Shown piece after piece: positions 9,638 to 20,767 of a stretch of DNA of 64,000 bases. Each line of letters opens with the position of its first letter. The stretch's first letter is position 1. The translations under genes and the position numbers were made by a program. The stretch comes from Massospora cicadina (Eukaryota > Entomophthoromycota > Entomophthoromycetes > Entomophthorales > Entomophthoraceae): the NCBI GenBank assembly GCA_022478985.1, contig JAKSZP010010600.1:124001-188000 (forward strand). The letters run 5' to 3'. Below the pieces are notes generated by a model. The model did not search any database. It had not been told where the DNA came from and was given only the letters and a program-made list of their open reading frames with translations.

Positions 9638-12060
9638 ATGGCAATCCCTCACTCTTTATGCCAAAATTTAATTGGATTTAAAACTGATTCTCCGATAAAA
9701 ACAATGGAGACTTCTACCAAGGAACCAGCATTAGCCATGGTCATGGAACCAGGGGACAAGGAAACTAGGATGGAAATGCAGTTAACTGCTTGTCCCGCAT
9801 TGGATTTAGCCCAACAAGGAAGGTCCACAATGTGACCCCTCAGCAACTGCAGCATCACGGAATGGCTCTTGTGGGGTTACCGCCTTTTATGAAGAGATGT
9901 GGGGAACATGCTATAAGTCTTTTTTATAATCAATGGGACCAAGAATCCCAGTAAAATTGAATATGTCTTACCTTGACGCTTTTACAATGTTGTCACGGTG
10001 GTTCAGCCTGCATATAGCTGAGGAATACTTGGTGGCATATGTTCAGCTTTTGATCTGACAAATACTGCATGTGTTGGCCAACATAACATTAAGATCGGCA
10101 AAATCATGCACTTTGTGCAGACACAACAGAATGACACTCGCCTTTTACTTGAACGCCTCAATCACTCTTTCTTGGAAATTCAGGGGGGCGTTAGTTCATG
10201 TGGACAGTCGTGTCATGGACGTCTGCCATCTCCTGGATGAACTAATTCCCCACTTAAATCATGAGTTACCCCAAGTAATAGGTGATTGTTAGACTGGCGT
10301 GAGCTTTTGGGGAATGGATACGGGATTTCATGACGCTGGTTAGTAACACTGAGCGCTTTATGATGGAAATTTTTAAATGGGTAGATGGAATTGACACGGC
10401 AGTGGCTTAGAAGAAAGATTGGGTTGCCCTGTTAGAGTGGTGGATGACTGATCACACCAACATTGTGGCACTTGAATTTAGTCAACTTTGTGCTGAGTGG
10501 AGTAACCATCAGATGGCCAACCATTTGGCTATCTCTTTTTTGAAGACCTCAGAATACAGCCATGTGTTAGGTAAGATGATTCAGTTGGAAAGTTCCAATC
10601 AGGCAGCTCAGGGCTGAGCCATTACTATTCCATTCATTGAGATGGTGGGGTATGCTGATATGCAAGTGCGCTTGGATAACCTTCAATTGTCAAATGAGGA
10701 GTTGGTTCAGGAATGAGCCACTCTAATCAATCAAGTTGATGAAACAAATCAACGAGCGTGCGACACTGGTTGGCAGAATGCGAGAATGCAGGGCACATTG
10801 GAGTATGTCCTTTCATGACTACAAGAGATGGAGCGCAAGCTGGACACAGAGCGTGAATTCCACTACAAATTACATATACAATTTGAAGAGCTTAGGAAGG
10901 GGGTGAGAGATGGGCGGTGTCTGTGCTATTTAGTCAAAGCGGAGAAGATAATAGATAAACTCTTTGCTGAACAGACTGGCGAGGGAGGTAAGGGTGCAGT
11001 CAGTGGCTAGTCTGGTGAAGAATACTATGGATCAGCCAGTGAGTACCCCCTGGGGGTTGTGGCAGTCTTACCCCACAATCCAACTTCTCAGTTTACTAAG
11101 ACAGAATTGCATCCATCCTCACGACCCTATTCTTGTTCTCAAGGGGATGCTCCCCTTGACTGATCTGAACATATCCCAGCTATTCCCTGATTCCAAAGCA
11201 TGGATCAGGGTGATTTTGTTCAGATTGAGAAGTTACGCCTTTCAGTCATGATGGGAACATACACGGATATTTTAAATGGTTAAAAAATTTGCCATAGAAG
11301 GAGAATCAGATCAGCAGAAAGTGAAACTACTGCTATCTGCTCTTGATGTTAAGAGCGCCGACAAGATTACCTGCTACCTTCAAAGTAGTTTTGTAACGTA
11401 TTAAGAGGTGAAGGAGACTGTGCTCCGTTTGTTTGAGGACAAGGCGAAGATGGCGCAGCAAAAGGCTGACTTCCTAACAATACAGTTTTAAAAGAATGAG
11501 TCCCTGATGTAGTTTGAGGAAAAGTTCAAAGTGGAAGCTCATGTGTTAGTGGGAGCAAACATCTTAACCAATGCTGATGTGGGCATACCATGATGCTAGT
11601 AGTTAATCCTTATTTGGAACTGTATAACGTTATGGCCCACATTCTTCAGGAAGATGCGGAGATTTTACAAATTGTTAACTCTTAACGCTGTCTCTCCGTC
11701 ACCTTCAGTGATCCCAATATGGACTGGAAAGCCCTGAGATCACTGCCGCATCCTCATCAAGAAATGGACTCCAACAGACCTTGTTATAATCCGTTGGGCA
11801 ATACTTAGCCACCAAATATGTCAGTGGGTCCTTTTCTCCCTCCTTACGCACAACTGGTACATTCCCGGCCTAATTATAATTCTTTGGTTACCTTTTGACC
11901 CAGACCTTCAGGCTTGAACCATAGACGGGAGCCATTTATGAATGATTGTTTTTTGTGCAGCGAAAAAGGCCACTATGTGGCTAACTTTTCAGGCAATCTG
12001 CATGTTTTATCAGTGCCATCTGTTTTAATCAAACAGGTTAAAGCTCAAGCGGAGTAGAGA
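9638..12060 (+). pseudogene. gag: gag of element E
   Basis: Gag-like sequence in shifting frames. A charged, probably coiled-coil region lies near 10,690-10,930 (words LSNEELVQE, MERKLDTEREFHYKL). A capsid-like region follows at about 11,220-11,690, with the usual 'Q..K...LL.AL' word (QQKVKLLLSAL), then EVKETVLRLFEDKAKMAQQ and FEEKFKVEAHVLVG. The nucleocapsid zinc knuckle is at 11,947-11,988. Gag would form the particle that packages the RNA. Stops are frequent, for example at 11,402-11,404 and within 11,490-11,520. Confidence 0.75.
11947..11988 (+). other. Zinc knuckle (CCHC) in gag of E, last Cys lost
   Basis: The codons read C-FL-C-SEKG-H-YVAN-F, that is CX2CX4HX4 followed by Phe in place of the last Cys. 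It is an RNA-binding nucleocapsid knuckle by spacing and position just upstream of the protease. Confidence 0.8.
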
Positions 12061-12239
12061 TGGGGCTCTCTAACTCCATTATCCAAATTATTTGTCCCTG
12101 AAAATTCCCAAGATTATTGTTGCATCAGTCATGGGTACCCAACCCAACACACACATTTATATCAACAATTTATGCATGATATATCAGCCACAATTTTAAG
12201 AGCGACCATAATCCATCAGGCCATGACTTCCGCCAAGAT

Positions 12240-12985
12240 GTGCAAAATCCGTATGCCTGGAAAATCCTTAGACAAAATTGCACAAGTGACGTTGGACCCT
12301 CAATGGACGTCACCTACCTAGATAGGATAAACGTAGCCATTCCAGTAGAAAAGATCGCCCAGAAGAATCCTCATGTTGGTGCTGGTATTGTCACTTTACA
12401 TGGTAACAAAATGCCCTTGAAAGTTCATGTAATAAATAACCATGGTTCTTCTTATTTGGATTGTACCTGCCCTGATATTTTTGTTCAGAACACCATAATC
12501 CAAGCTATTATAGATAATGGTGCCTCAGTTAATAAAATCTCCACAAAGCTCATGGATAGGCTTACGCTGAAGCCTAATGTGGAAAATAGAAAGTGTATGA
12601 GACCGTGAGGCACAGAGCACTGTGTCAGAAGGAGCTTATAGTGCGTTACCTTCGAGATTTGGCTCAATGAAGGCTTCCGCTCCAGCAGTGGTTCTTCCTA
12701 ATAATAACTATAAAATGTTGATCAGTGCTTCATTCATGCGGCAATTTGATGCCATGGTCATTATGGCGGAAGAAACCATTGGTATCCTGGGACATCAAAT
12801 CACCATTTACTTTACCTCCAGCGGCCTCCCAAAGAACCCAATCTGCTCCAGTCAGATCAGTCTAGAGTATAGCAATGGGGTAATTCCTGTTCAATGTTGG
12901 TGGATGAAGCGGAAGATCAGAGCCCTTTCTAACCAAATTAATGTGTATAACTTATTCCACTACAGGCTGCGAGTACTGTAAGCAT
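12240..12985 (+). pseudogene. pol: Aspartic protease, element E
   Basis: The active-site loop appears as AIIDNGASVNKIS, with the catalytic Asp codon at 12,513-12,515 and DNG in place of DTG. The flanking pattern (a VHVINNHGSSYLDCTCPD strand before, KLMDRLTLKP after) fits a retropepsin. In another frame from 12,622 the second half continues as APAVVLPNNNYKMLISASFM and RQFDAMVIMAEETIGILGH, the 'flap plus LLG' part. A frameshift near 12,610 separates them. The role would be cleavage of the Gag-Pol polyprotein. Confidence 0.75.
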
Positions 12986-12989
12986 AACT

Positions 12990-13271
12990 TCTGGGAATAA
13001 GGTCATAATAGGGACAGAGCTCAAAATAGACGTCCCAGAAGGTCTATATGGGGAATTTATGGGTCCCTATCAGAAATCCCAACTCAAAGCCCATGTGGCT
13101 ATTAGATTACTGCTACCAGGGCGAGGGGAAGTGAGATTATTAATAGAAAACCTAAAGAAAGAGTCCATGACGGTTCAGAGGCATCAAGAGGTAGCTTATT
13201 TACACTTGAACCCTTTTAATGAAATTGCCATATTCACAACTTTGGGTTTTGGGAGGACATTGGACTACTAG
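12990..13271 (+). pseudogene. dUTPase-like domain between protease and RT, element E
   Basis: The reading SGNKVIIGTELKIDVPEG then LYGEF (about 12,993-13,060) matches the dUTPase pattern of a Gly-rich strand and 'tGl.i.iPeG.yG.i'. It is followed by RLLLPGRGEVRLLIENL, which corresponds to the motif around the catalytic Asp and 'rGei.v.l.N'; here the usual IDxxYRG is reduced. QRHQEVAYLHL would be the 'G.riAQLv' motif. dUTPase hydrolyses dUTP and lowers uracil incorporation; it is known inside pol or gag-pol of several retroviruses. The assignment is by motif only, but elements F, I and J show related sequence at the same place. Confidence 0.65.
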
Positions 13272-13399
13272 GAAAATCCCCATTCAGCATAATGACAGTG
13301 GTTCCGCGGGAAGCTTTTACTGGGATGTTGAAGGAACAGAAAGATATGGTGATGGCCCTGTTTAAAAAGTACCAAGATAGTCACATCCACTGACCATGA

Positions 13400-14190
13400 T
13401 CTGGGATGTGTTGGGGTTGTGCATTAGGTGGACGTGGACAATCACCCCTGTTCATTTTCATCCTATCTGGCGCTTGAAAGCTGCTGAAGAAGTTTTCTAC
13501 AATGAGGTAGATCAATTAATCAAACATGGGATTTTAGAGCCATCCAAGAGTCCATGGGAATCGCCATTGATCATTGTTCTGAAAAGGGATGGCACCAACT
13601 GGGTTGCTATTGACAACCAGAAGTTAATAGTGTCACGAAGAAAGATTTGTACCCCTCTTGCAGATTGAAGATGCTTTAGATTGACTGGGAGGGGCTAAAT
13701 ATTCCTTTCTGCTATGAATTGGATATCAGGGTACTGTCATATTGAGTTTTAAGTGGCAGAACGGAAGAAATGGGCTATAATCACTTCAAAGGGGTTATTT
13801 TAACCTATGCATATGCCCAAGGGTTATGTAATTCCATGGTTACATTCCAGAGGGCTATGGACACAATCTTAGGTGTTTTGAAGAAAGTCTGTGTTTTAGT
13901 CTAAATCAATAATATCAATGTGTTCTATCAGACGTTCACGGAACATCTGGACCATTTGGAACAAGTGTTCCGCCGTCTTTCTGACACTAACATTAATATC
14001 AAGCCTCAGAAGTATCATTTTTTCATGGATCACTTGGAATAACTCAGGTTAGTGGTAGACTCAAAAAAGCTTAAACCTCAGCTGGCAAAGGCGGAAGCTA
14101 TATTTAAAGTGACTTAGCTAGGTAGTAAGCGAGATATTAAATTCTTTTTGGAGATATTTGGTTACTACCAGTGGTTCATTACTAATTTCA
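13400..14190 (+). pseudogene. pol: Reverse transcriptase, element E
   Basis: Fingers read AAEEVFYNEVDQLIKHGIL, EPSKSPWESPLIIVLKRDGT and WVAIDNQKL (13,480-13,640). The palm follows in shifted frames, and the catalytic box YLDD is destroyed to stop-INN at 13,902-13,913 within VLV-INNINVFYQTFTEHL. The thumb region continues as INIKPQKYHFFMDHLE. Frameshifts occur near 13,668 and 13,740. This copy cannot encode a functional enzyme. Confidence 0.82.
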
Positions 14191-14770
14191 CTTGTATTGA
14201 AGCACGGCTCTTTAAGTTGTTGAAGAAGAACTTCACATTTGACTAGACCAAACACTGCCAAAACGCTTTTGATGTCTTGCAGACCGTGTTGACGAGAGCA
14301 AATTTTGCAATATCCTAATGTTGAAAACAAATTTATAGTGCAAACAGATGAATCACTTTCCGCTATCAGTGCAGTATTATTTCAGAAGGATGATGGCGGC
14401 GTAGAGCACCCTGTCGCATTTTGCAGCCAAAGCTTAAACTGTAATAGCAGAATTACACTGTGACTGAGCAAGGGTTCATAGCTGTGATATATTATATAAG
14501 CACTTCTGTGCATACCTCCAAGGGTGAAGGTCCAAGTGGTACCACATCATACATCCTTGCGTTGGCTGCAGAATCTCCATGAACCTGAAGGAAAGCTCAC
14601 ATGATGGACATTGAAGATCCAAGCGTATGACTTCGAGATAGTACACCAGTTGGGGGCAAAACATCGGAATGCAGACTGTCTCTCATGGTTACCAACAGTT
14701 GTCATTATGGTAGATTTGGCTGACATCATTTATGAGAAGATAGTGGTGGGAAAGTATCATGAAGAACACC
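14190..14770 (+). pseudogene. pol: RNase H, element E
   Basis: The QNAFDVLQTVLTRANF word at about 14,257-14,310 marks the connection. Frame-shifted pieces then follow: a QTDESLSAISAVLFQ type stretch (14,341-14,385, TDES for TDAS), EHPVAFCSQSLN (14,405-14,440), NYTVTEQGFIAV (Glu region) and, near 14,640-14,700, the end word HRNADCLS. Every block is in order but not in one frame. Confidence 0.7.
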
Positions 14771-14799
14771 TCATGTGATCAAGACACTAGATGGGCTTA

Positions 14800-15850
14800 G
14801 ACCAAATATCTTTTTGCGCAACGGGGAACTAAATAGGAAGTTTAGAGAAGTGACGATGAGTTTCCTAAAGCCCTCTGCTATGCCACCAAGTATTGTGGGT
14901 TCCCATAAGGCTGTATTTCATGGAGGGTTGCATAAACGTTGGAGTTCTTTCAACCCACTACTTTTGGGAGAGAATGAATTATGACGTGCTTGATAAAGTT
15001 GCTTGTTGTTACCAGTGCAAAGTGGAGAAACCTTTCCACAAGAAGGCCACCTACCAGCTGGTTAAGCCCAGTTCTCATAGCATGCTGTTTCTTTTGACAT
15101 GGTGGGGCCTCTTCTGACTGAAGAAAACCAATCTAAGTATATACTAGTAGCAAATGATCACTCTAAAAAATGGGTGGAAGCAAGAGCAATCAATGATTTA
15201 GGGGCTGTCACCACCGCCAAGTTTATCATGGAGTGTGTCATACAGCGACATTGTGTCCGCAATATAACCTCACATACAACAGAACCAAATTCACGTCGCA
15301 TATCCTTCCCAATTTGAACGAATTAATGGAAATCTGCGAGGCCTTTACTACGCCCTATCACCCTGAATCTAATGGAATGGTGGAACAGATCAATGGAGCA
15401 TTGGTAAACATTCGCCACAAGTTTGTGAGGGATTGACCCTCTGAATGGATAATATAGTAGATTTTCAGCTTTGCCCGCTCTGCTCTACTCCTGTGTAGAG
15501 GATACTTTCGAGTATAACCGCAGCATTATCTGACAATCTAATAGACATGCTGATAAAAACTAAAAAATGGAAGCTTAATCTACTATCTTATTGAAGAAGA
15601 TTCGTGATCAGGCAGCCGACTAAAGTAGATGTAGCAGACTTCCACAGTTCGATGTAGCTGATCATGTTTTGTTCCAAGACCAACATGGATTTGTAAGGAA
15701 GAATAAGCTCGCTTACATCTTGACTGGGACATTTGAAATAGTTGAGAAGACTGGTATTGATGCATATAAAATCAAGGAACCCGCAGGTGGTCAGAGTATC
15801 AACTAAATTCATGCAAAGTTCCTCCAAGCATACAGATAATAGGAGCTTAA
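14800..15850 (+). pseudogene. pol: Integrase, element E
   Basis: The zinc-binding part is visible as HGGLHK then YDVLDKVACCYQCKVEKPFH (14,930-15,045). The core begins with VSFDMVGPLLTEENQSKYIL (first Asp at about 15,095) and NDHSKKWVEARAI. The second Asp position is corrupted (TYNRTKFTSHI in place of the TDNGTKF type). YHPESNGMVEQINGAL keeps the Glu (about 15,356-15,400). A C-terminal piece, DVADHVLFQDQHG then GTFEIVEKTGIDAYKIK, runs to about 15,780. There is no chromodomain. Confidence 0.8.
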
Positions 15851-15858
15851 CATCCAGT

Positions 15859-15869
15859 CAAGGGGGTAA
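15859..15869 (+). other. Polypurine tract of element E
   Basis: 'tcaagggggtaa' ends directly at the first base of the 3' LTR. Confidence 0.6.
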
Positions 15870-16342
15870 TGTTGAGAAATTAATACGACTGTAAAATAAG
15901 ATATATACCCAGAAGATCATAACATTTGAGTCAAGGTGAGCCTTAATATTGAGCAGAATATTATGTCGATGTGAAGCGTATTGATTGGAGTACTGATAGC
16001 TTGGCAAATTGAAGAGAAGACCGCCAAAGCCTCGAGATAGAATGAAAACCCCTAAAGTTGTAGCAAATAGAAAATTACTAAGCGGAAGGGTTGAGATTGA
16101 CAAAGAATAATGAGGATAAGAGTTGAGTGGAAGAACGAGAAGTAGGAGGCTTTTTAATACCTAGCAGAGATAGTCTGCGTTTTATATATATAATAAAAAG
16201 TGTCAGGTAAGGTGATAGCTCCCTATTAAATATTAGTTTTTATTAATGATCGGTGATCTTCATATTCTCCATCCATTGCTTAGTGGTGATTATCATGTGC
16301 AACCAGCGTAGCGTGTCTAAGCTATACCACCAAAAGTTAACA
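15870..16342 (+). repeat. 3' LTR of element E
   Basis: Starts TGTTGAGAAATTAATA and ends AAAAGTTAACA, so it has the canonical TG...CA ends. It pairs with 9116-9580. Confidence 0.9.
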
Positions 16343-16347
16343 TGCAT
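16343..16347. repeat. Right target-site duplication of element E
   Basis: 'tgcat' after the 3' LTR; partner of 'tgctt' at 9111-9115. Confidence 0.55.
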
Positions 16348-17060
16348 TATAAGTTTTTGGTAGTACCTGACTATGCCAAGAAAAGCCCTAATGTCATGTA
16401 AACTGCTGAGTCAGGTCATCTTCTTGGTAGTGGTCACCTTGTCAGGAAAAGGAGAAATTCCTTCACAGGTGACCTTATAACCAAGGAATTCCATCTCAGT
16501 CTGAAAGAAACATCATTTGGTGGGCTTTAACTTAAACGCAGCAGTGTAGCCATCTGAATACTTCCATCAAGTCAGCCATATACTGGTCAAATGTGTGTGA
16601 GAATACAGTTACATCATCCAGGTAGACCAGCACGCATGACATCTTCAGGTCTCCCAGCAGACAGTCTATGGCCCGCTAGAAAGTGGCCGTGGCGTTGCAC
16701 AACCCCTGAGGCATGTGAGTGGTTTCTAATAAGCCTTTACTCGCTATAAGAATGTGTTTCTCTGGTCATCCAGTGCAAGCTCTATTTTCCAGTACCTGCT
16801 GGCAAGATCCATTATGGAGAAGAATTTGGATCTGGCAAGGAGGCGTAAGGAGTCATCAATTGTAGGTAGCGGGCAGCTAAAATTTCCGAGTAATGGCATT
16901 CAGATGGTGGTAGTTCATTGCTACACAATACCCTTCATTCTTCTTCCACACAAGCAACGACGGCAAGACCCAAAGACTCTGGGATGGTTTTAGCAACCTG
17001 GTATCTAATAGTTGTTTTACCTCTTTTTGACTTGGGCTTTCTTGACTTTAGACTTCTAAT
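16343..17060 (-). pseudogene. pol: Reverse transcriptase, element F
   Basis: Minus strand. Fingers and palm are seen as LLVWKKNEGYCVAMNYHHLN (about 16,870-16,960). The catalytic box SCVLVYLDDVTVFSHTFDQY is intact, with YLDD at 16,613-16,624. MADLMEVFRWLHCC follows at 16,550-16,590. The block stops at the insertion point of E (16,343) and resumes at 9,115. In-frame stops occur near 16,500 and 16,400. Among the lineage 1 copies here, F and J retain the YLDD box. Confidence 0.85.
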
Positions 17061-17360
17061 AGGTCCAGGCGCGTTTTGGAGGGGCATCACCAGTCAGCAC
17101 TTAGAGCTGCACCTCTTCATCATCCCAAAATCCTCTGGGCCACTGGAGAATATATTGGCATATTCTTTGATTAGGGCGTCAGACTGTTGTTGTTGTTTGC
17201 AAGTAACAGAGTCACTAATTATCACCTTAACCCAGGCTTTTGTAACATCTTTATACATTCCAAAGTCTCGCAGGTCTCCACCTCCTCAAATGGACTCAAT
17301 CTGGTCAACGGGCAATATCCGCACATATTCAATGAGTCTGTTCCAAGTTTTTTGCATCTT

Positions 17361-17641
17361 TAATCAGTAAAGTTGGCCATTAGGACAGTCAATGAGCCCC
17401 GGTAAGTGGGGTCCAGCACTCCAGGATAGGTTAAGGGGTCTCAGATGGCTGGATTAATCTCCCCTTGAATTTCCAATAAGTGTTCTGGTGGTATGGTAAA
17501 TTGGAGACCAGCCTCTACTAGGATCTGCGATTTAGGAGGTATGACTACACGGTCAGGTGCATACATAGACATTCCTTCAGTAGACTCTGCGCTGGGAGGC
17601 GGCAGCTTGTCTTTGTACCAATTACTCGATACTTTAGCCAT
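17361..17641 (-). pseudogene. dUTPase-like domain, element F
   Basis: This is the clearest dUTPase-like block in the window. Residues read APDRVVIPPKSQILVEAGLQ and then TIPPEHLLEIQGEINPAI (17,441-17,600), fitting 'd..ipp.....v.tGl.i.iP.g.yg.i..rs'. After one TAG comes YPGVLDPTYRGSLTVLMANF (about 17,373-17,432), the dUTPase motif with the catalytic Asp in GVLDPTYRG. The glycine/aromatic C-terminal motif was not found. The domain lies between protease (17.7-18.06 kb) and RT (below 17.06 kb), as in E and J. A dUTPase role is inferred from motifs. Confidence 0.75.
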
Positions 17642-17699
17642 TCAATGGGGTCAGTTGCTCCAGTAAGCAACATTGGGTTTTCCTCTTCCCTTTCTCCTT

Positions 17700-18060
17700 A
17701 AAAAAGTTTTCACAACCAGAGGAATGAGGCATTCTAAGATAGAAAAGTATAAATCCTTGTGGCTTATTAGAGTATTAATTTCAACTAGGAACTAGGTGCC
17801 AATAGGCAAGTTGTAAACATTATTTTCCAACAAAATGGTGGGAGCCATACCAACCAGAGAGACAAATCGAAGAGGCAAGGAAGAGTAGGCTCCCAGGGAA
17901 TGGGTATAATGAGGTCCAGCCGTTCTGTAGTCTATGGAGTGATTCTGATCCACTGCAATCTTTATCCACTTTACCAACCTAGAGGAAATGGCTTTGACAG
18001 GGGAGCTGGTGACAAGGATGGTCAAGATCTTCACCTTGTTGACAATGATCTTAATCAAGT
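17700..18060 (-). pseudogene. pol: Aspartic protease, element F
   Basis: The minus-strand frame 17,792-18,058 shows KIIVNKVKILTILVTSSPVK, where VTSSP sits in the place of the DTGSP active site. The second half, AYSSLPLRFVSLVGMAPTIL, and NNVYNLPIGTQ-type sequence match the protease flap and 'LLGT' part. The catalytic Asp is lost. Neighbours are gag (18.2 kb and beyond) and the dUTPase-like domain, in the usual order. Confidence 0.6.
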
Positions 18061-18114
18061 AACTTCAGTGCAAAAGTGAGGAATCAAGTAAATGGATTTC
18101 TTTGATAAGTCCAG

Positions 18115-18142
18115 AAAAGGAAGAGGAAGAGGAAGAGGAAGT
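18115..18142. repeat. Short GGAAGA tandem repeat
   Basis: Four perfect hexamer-like units between protease and gag of element F. On the minus strand it would encode Ser/Phe/Leu-rich sequence; on the plus strand Glu/Gly-Arg. A simple-sequence tract with no inferred function. Confidence 0.7.
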
Positions 18143-18199
18143 TAAGTCTTTATTAAAGATCATAGAATCTGGAATGTCTACTTCATCACATTTCTAAGA

Positions 18200-19342
18200 T
18201 AAAACATACAGTGCATGTTGTGGCAGAGGGTTGAGGTTGAGGCTGAGGCGTTGAGTCATCAGCAGAGGGTGCCACACCCAAAGCTGACTCCGCTTTTCCT
18301 TATTCATCACTTGCTTCTTCCAACAGAAACTCTTTTAGTGGCCAAGAATTTCGCAATAGAAGCATGGATTGTGACGTAATTTTGATCTCTGAAAGCGCCC
18401 AATGGAATGGATATTGGGTCGATTCCTTTATTTGGAGCTTGGCGTACATCTGCCTTGGGTAATTCCATTATTGAATCCTTAATTTTGAGAATAGATTTAA
18501 CCATTTTTTTGGCGTTCTGGAAATAAAGTACCAGGTTGGCACTGTGTTGGAGAGTGGAGAGAACAGCTGAGATGGCATCATCTAAGGTAACCCGGTCATA
18601 GGAATCTAACACCTGGGCTTTAGATAGAAGCGTTTTACTAATTCAATATGGGTTTCCCCTCGTCTTGGGCGGATATGCATGAAAGCCTGATTACATTTAG
18701 AGAGGGTTAAGTTACTTCCGAATCTTTTGATAAGGGCCTCCTTGATGGCTGACCAAGCGGTGCATGTTCCAAATATGAGGCCTCATAACTTCTCGTGCCT
18801 TGACATCCAGACAGGTTTGTATATGCTGGCATTTTTTTAGTTAGTGGCTAGGTACATTGCGCCTTCATATACAAAGAGGTACAACTGGATTGTCTCAGAC
18901 CCAGGGAAGTACTTCTCCTTAAATTAGGTTTAAATATCTGTTAGTTTCAAAGAGGACATTAATAGCCGGAGAGAGTGTAAATTCTGAGTCAGTGGGCTAC
19001 ATGGTGCCTATATCAGTATGTGGGAAAGCCATATCAAACTGATGGCAGATCTCATCCATGTCGTCCTGTATAGTGGCGTAGCATTTCTTGACATGCTTAA
19101 GGGGGGCTTTAGAATCTAAAAGTTGGAGTAGACTCTTAATCTCTTCAGACTGTTGGGCCAAATGCTCAAAAAGAGCGTCATGTTTATTTTTGGGAGTCAG
19201 TTAATTATCCGCTCAATGTGATGGTTTTCTTGGTTTTGATAGGCGACCATATTGGTGCAGGTTCCAGTAATATTTGAGTTTTAAAAGCCCTGAGGAGCTT
19301 CCAGTGCAGGCAACTATTGTGAGATGAAGGCCTCAGGTACAG
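18200..19342 (-). pseudogene. gag: gag of element F, capsid and nucleocapsid part
   Basis: The minus strand gives the linker to the nucleocapsid (MLDSYDRVTLDDAISAVLST, then LQHSANLVLYFQNAKKMVKS, 18,440-18,612) and, at 18,323-18,364, a zinc knuckle of CX2CX4HX4C spacing (C-FY-C-EILG-H-stop-KSF-C) with one stop in the spacer. To the right, 18,640-19,342 has capsid-type sequence in broken frames. It ends at the insertion point of element D; the N part continues at 26,624. Confidence 0.7.
19338..19342. repeat. Left target-site duplication of element D
   Basis: 'tacag' directly before the 5' LTR; 'tactg' follows the 3' LTR at 26,624-26,628 (four of five positions match). Confidence 0.5.
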
Positions 19343-20767
19343 TGTAAGTCCCAGGGAACATCCCCTGTGCATTGACCGGGCTCTGTTCCATTCCCAAGTA
19401 AAAAGATATCAAAGAGGGTGGGTGTACCCCTCGTTAATCAGGGCGACCTTGCCCACATGGTAGACGAGCTCTGGGTAATAGCCCTCCTGCTTCAGATCCC
19501 TCCCCCGGTGTTCACATTCACCTCAGAAGAACTAATAATCTAATTGGGGAAATTTGTGCTGAGATTGCCAAAATGAAATTGTTCAGTCCAAAATTGAGTG
19601 AGAACAAGCCTGATAATCATATCCCATATAGTTAAAAAGGGATGAAGACTGATTCATTGGCCAGAATTGCTGACGGTTTTGGTTCAGCCAAAATTATAAA
19701 AATAAAAATTAACCCCTCTAAAATTGTTGGGGATGATCCCCAACAGCAGGTACTAGCATCAGACACCATCAATAAGGGTTCAAAGCTCCCTTCCAGAAAA
19801 TCGGGCATTGCAGCCAATACAACGCTTTTGACTGAATGAACGGCCCAGCGACTGGGCATGGGTGGGTTGGGCATCCTGAACCCATTCCTAACCAATTGGG
19901 ACCGCCCCTACATGGGGTGGCCTTGGGGGATCCCCACTGCTTGTCAGGCCAAACACCATCATGCCAACCTTCTGAAACATAGCCAATCCTTGGTTTGGGC
20001 GTTTGAGGTTGAACTGACAGTGACTCAGCCTGCCTCTGAATTCTTCAATGTCAGTTCCCCATGAACTTATCCACCCATTCCCAAATAATTCGCCGGTTAG
20101 GTCTAAATTGAGGGTCTCAATCCTGGCTTGTTTCTGCATCAATCGACCACTACTATTCAGTTGCATTGCACTGAGAAAATTGTTGGTCAATTTTCTTTAC
20201 TTTCCTTACAATAAAAATTTGCCTCGAAAAATTGTCAATTTTAATTTCATTGATATCCTTCTGGCCGCGTTCACAATGGCTTTTCTCTGGTGGCCATCAG
20301 CCCTTATATTGGATGGGCTCTAGCAGTACTAATGGTCACTATGGCTTTCAACGTCGTAAACTGGATTCAGCGAGCTAGATACTTCTGGCATTCCAACCCC
20401 ATCATTGCAAACTTTCGTCAACAATATACTGGGATCCTGTGGCCCTACATCCACCATCTTCAAGCAAGGATCTGCCCCCTTGTCTTCCCAGTTGAAACAA
20501 CCCCTCCTACCGGAGACCTTGTAGATACCATATCTGTGGTACCACCCCCTGCAGCAAGACCTTCAAGGTCTGGGGCAGTCTCTATTTGGTTCATTTTCAG
20601 TAAGTTATTGATGGTTGCCCTGCACCAATGATTTATTGTTTCCCAATGCCCGGCTCCATACAACGTCATATGTGCGGCAATGCTCCTGGCATTTTGGCTT
20701 GCTTTTTGGGTTCTTAAGCACCCTGACTGGCAGGTCAGTATAAACTTCTTCTGCCATTTTCATGACA
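19343..20767 (+). repeat. 5' LTR of element D (1425 bp)
   Basis: Starts TGTAAGTCCCAGGGAA and ends TTTTCATGACA. It is very similar to 25,205-26,623 and includes the hydrophobic ORF region in its last 550 bp. The length is unusual for an LTR of a Ty3 element of this size. Confidence 0.9.

Larger units (their letters stand above)
9116..16342 (+). mobile_element. Complete but inactive Ty3/gypsy element E (7.2 kb), with dUTPase-like domain
   Basis: Element E has LTRs of 465 and 473 bp, a PBS, gag with zinc knuckle, protease, a dUTPase-like domain, RT, RNase H, integrase, a polypurine tract and a near-perfect 5-bp target duplication. It is inserted in element F in opposite orientation. The LTRs differ by many substitutions, several of them CG-to-CA or TG changes. 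No chromodomain was seen after integrase. All open frames carry stops and the RT catalytic Asp pair is lost. Confidence 0.9.

Noticed and set aside
16754..17370. Plus-strand open frames of 79 and 150 codons
   Set aside because: Antisense to RT and the dUTPase-RT linker of element F.
19888..20190. 100-codon minus-strand open frame conserved at 25,748-26,050
   Set aside because: Conserved only because it lies in the two LTR copies of D; no motif, and the sense strand explains the identity.
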